Positions 62,477 through 64,000 of a stretch of DNA of 64,000 nucleotides are shown here, in pieces (positions within the stretch are counted from its first letter, which is position 1; each line of letters starts with the position of its first letter). Made by a program: the position numbers and the translations under genes. The stretch is from an uncultured Paracoccaceae bacterium (GTDB lineage Bacteria; Pseudomonadota; Alphaproteobacteria; Rhodobacterales; Rhodobacteraceae): positions 62,001-126,000 of the forward strand of contig CANLPZ010000001.1 of NCBI GenBank assembly GCA_947493145.1, in the 5' to 3' direction. The notes beneath the pieces are model-generated. The model was not told where the DNA came from, did not search any database, and was given only the letters and a program-made list of their open reading frames with translations.

Positions 62477-64000
62477 ATGGATCCTTTAACTTGGACTGGC
62501 GCTTTGGGCGCATATTTGAACCCCTTGTTGTTTGTGGCCTGCGCCGCGGTGGTTATTGCCGCTGTTGCAACGCCTGTTGCCTCAACACTAAACGCAACAT
62601 TCTTGACCCCACGAATGGACGAAAAACAAATTTCTCGTGTTCCAACAGGGATTAGCTTTTGGATCGGCAGTCTCTTGTTCGCAGCGGTGGCGGGTCTTGG
62701 TGCCGTCATGATTGGCGCGACCCCATTTGGCGGGGACGGACCGCTGTCCGGCATGCTGGGTGCCATCGGTGGTGCGCCATTCTTTGCGCTGCTGTTAAGT
62801 GTTGGTGCAGGGCTTGCAACGGCAACGCGTATGATCGGGCCTGAACGGGTCGGCACATTCACCCTGTGGGCCGCGCTGGCATTGGTCACGATGGTCACAC
62901 TTTATATCGTGCTTGGCATACTTACCCCATATGGCACGCTTGGTATCGTTGGCGAAATCTCACGTCAGCTTCTGCCTGTTTGGATCGCACTTATTGTCAC
63001 GTTTGTCCTGTCAATCAGCTTCAAACGTAAGCTTGGCCTTTACGGGAAACTGTTTGACAGCTTGATCGGAATGATTGGCTTTGGGCTTGTGATGTTCTGG
63101 GTTTTCACAGCCGTCTTTGGTGGACCATTGGACCTGATCGTCACCCATGACGCCTTGGAACAGGTTTCCGGTATGAAAAACAAAAAACCTGGCATTCCAC
63201 TGCGTGGCGCCGAAGCTGGCGATTTCCCGCACTATTTGTTGGGCGGCGACAATCTTGCCCGAGACGTATTCAGCCGCGTCATCAAAGGCGCATGGGTCGT
63301 TATCCAAATCGCACCATTGGCAACGCTCTTTGCCTTTATGGTTGGCATCACATTGGGCCTGCCCGCTGGATTTTACGGTGGGCGATTGGACACGATCCTA
63401 TCGTTTTTGGCGAACCTGATCCTCGCCTTCCCCGTGATCTTGTTGTTCTACCTTTTGGTGACACCAGAAATCGTCGAAACCGGAATCCCAAATTATATGG
63501 CAACGGTCCTGTTTTTGTTCCCACTGATCTTTGTCGCGGTGCTGTTGAATTCGCGTTACCACACACAGCCCACGATCCGCACCCCATTACTGGTTGTGGT
63601 TCTTGGGATCATGGGGTGGGTGTATCTGTCGCTGATTTCGGCGGCCGGAACCAAGGTGAACGTCCTTCCTCAGTTCTTTGACCTCTTCGACGTTCCATCA
63701 GGAATTTTGGTGGTCTTTGTGTCGGTTGTATTTGTAAACGCACCGACCGTTTTCCGGATTGTGCGGTCGCTGGCCATGGACATCAAAACCAGAGATTACG
63801 TTGCCGCTGCCCAAACCCGCGGCGAAGGCCCTTGGTACATTATGCTTTGGGAAATCTTGCCCAACGCCCGTGGCCCGCTGATCGTCGATTTCTGTTTACG
63901 TATTGGGTACACCACGATCCTTTTGGGCACTTTGGGTTTCTTTGGCCTTGGTTTGCCACCAGAAAGCCCAGACTGGGGATCAACCATCAACGATGGGCGA
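62477..64000 (+). CDS. DppC-type ABC importer permease, long form, 3' end outside the window
   Basis: The frame is open for 508 codons to the window end with no stop. The N-terminal about 240 residues hold several extra hydrophobic segments not found in E. coli DppC. The usual permease part begins near ITLGLPAGFYGGRLD and includes the EAA loop AAQTRGEGPWYIMLWEILPNARGPLIVD. The ATG at 62477 has AAGGGAGC upstream. ATPase genes presumably follow beyond the window. Confidence 0.9.
   Translation, partial: MDPLTWTGALGAYLNPLLFVACAAVVIAAVATPVASTLNATFLTPRMDEKQISRVPTGISFWIGSLLFAAVAGLGAVMIGATPFGGDGPLSGMLGAIGGAPFFALLLSVGAGLATATRMIGPERVGTFTLWAALALVTMVTLYIVLGILTPYGTLGIVGEISRQLLPVWIALIVTFVLSISFKRKLGLYGKLFDSLIGMIGFGLVMFWVFTAVFGGPLDLIVTHDALEQVSGMKNKKPGIPLRGAEAGDFPHYLLGGDNLARDVFSRVIKGAWVVIQIAPLATLFAFMVGITLGLPAGFYGGRLDTILSFLANLILAFPVILLFYLLVTPEIVETGIPNYMATVLFLFPLIFVAVLLNSRYHTQPTIRTPLLVVVLGIMGWVYLSLISAAGTKVNVLPQFFDLFDVPSGILVVFVSVVFVNAPTVFRIVRSLAMDIKTRDYVAAAQTRGEGPWYIMLWEILPNARGPLIVDFCLRIGYTTILLGTLGFFGLGLPPESPDWGSTINDGR

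Noticed and set aside
62477..64000. Broken permease gene
   Set aside because: The frame is intact up to the window edge; the missing stop is only due to the cut.

Overview
The window is a 64 kb stretch of ordinary chromosome from an alphaproteobacterium, almost certainly of the Rhodobacteraceae (marine Roseobacter group). The evidence is the gene set and its order: an ntrBC-ntrY cluster behind dusB, a fused ispDF, a CtrA response regulator next to a SciP-type DUF1153 gene, DUF6456 and DUF6477 genes side by side, a pyrrolysine-free MttB-family methyltransferase, LpxI in place of LpxH, and many tiny membrane proteins found in this family. Base composition is moderate. A few AT-richer genes (about 8993-9610, 17973-18353 and 29966-30580) look like later arrivals. 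I saw no rRNA, tRNA, CRISPR array, insertion sequence or prophage.

Layout. 1-4028 (minus): nitrogen two-component regulators ntrY (cut by the window edge), ntrC and ntrB behind dusB. 4230-7657 (plus): ispDF, pgpA, cinA/pncC, then amtB with a strong terminator. 7766-10570: ratA, hpt, a 58-residue membrane protein, an AT-rich orphan gene, lipA. 10714-12991: katG behind two Irr-type (ICE) palindromes. 13041-14664: the divergent DUF6456/DUF6477 pair with two perfect DnaA boxes at the DUF6456 promoter. 14672-19891: an MttB-family methyltransferase, then guaA with four small or transport genes behind it. 20029-22080: a FadL-type porin and a second EamA exporter. 22113-27036: a P-loop ATPase, metA, an alpha/beta hydrolase, ppk2, a TetR regulator and an AhpD-like protein. 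27033-29793 (minus): a PotABC-type importer without a binding-protein gene. 29966-30580: a GIY-YIG/RAMA protein. 30718-31673: rplM-rpsI. 31826-37994: a MocR regulator, a DUF1127 protein, a thioesterase, an enoyl-CoA hydratase homologue, trmFO, gluQ, hisI and a NifU-like scaffold. 38166-43811 (minus): a 40-residue protein, recG, ligA, ctrA, sciP. 43932-45555 (plus): mnmA and a GNAT acetyltransferase. 45552-57435 (minus): the large envelope cluster pyrH-frr-uppS-cdsA-dxr-rseP-(41-residue protein)-bamA-skp-fabZ-lpxA-lpxI-lpxB. 57572-64000 (plus): miaA, an AraC regulator and a peptide-type ABC importer whose second permease runs off the end.

How the genes work together. The left end senses and imports fixed nitrogen. 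The envelope cluster couples isoprenoid and undecaprenyl carrier synthesis, phospholipid and lipid A synthesis, outer-membrane protein assembly (BamA, Skp) and the RseP stress protease. ctrA-sciP is a cell-cycle control node in Caulobacter and usually controls motility and gene transfer agents in Rhodobacterales. Several tRNA modification genes (dusB, trmFO, gluQ, mnmA, miaA) are scattered through the window.

Nothing here is a clear new multi-gene defence or biosynthetic system. The best leads are regulatory: DnaA boxes on the DUF6456 promoter, ICE boxes on katG, hairpins over the ligA and mnmA ribosome-binding sites, a MocR direct-repeat operator, and several uncharacterised small membrane proteins.
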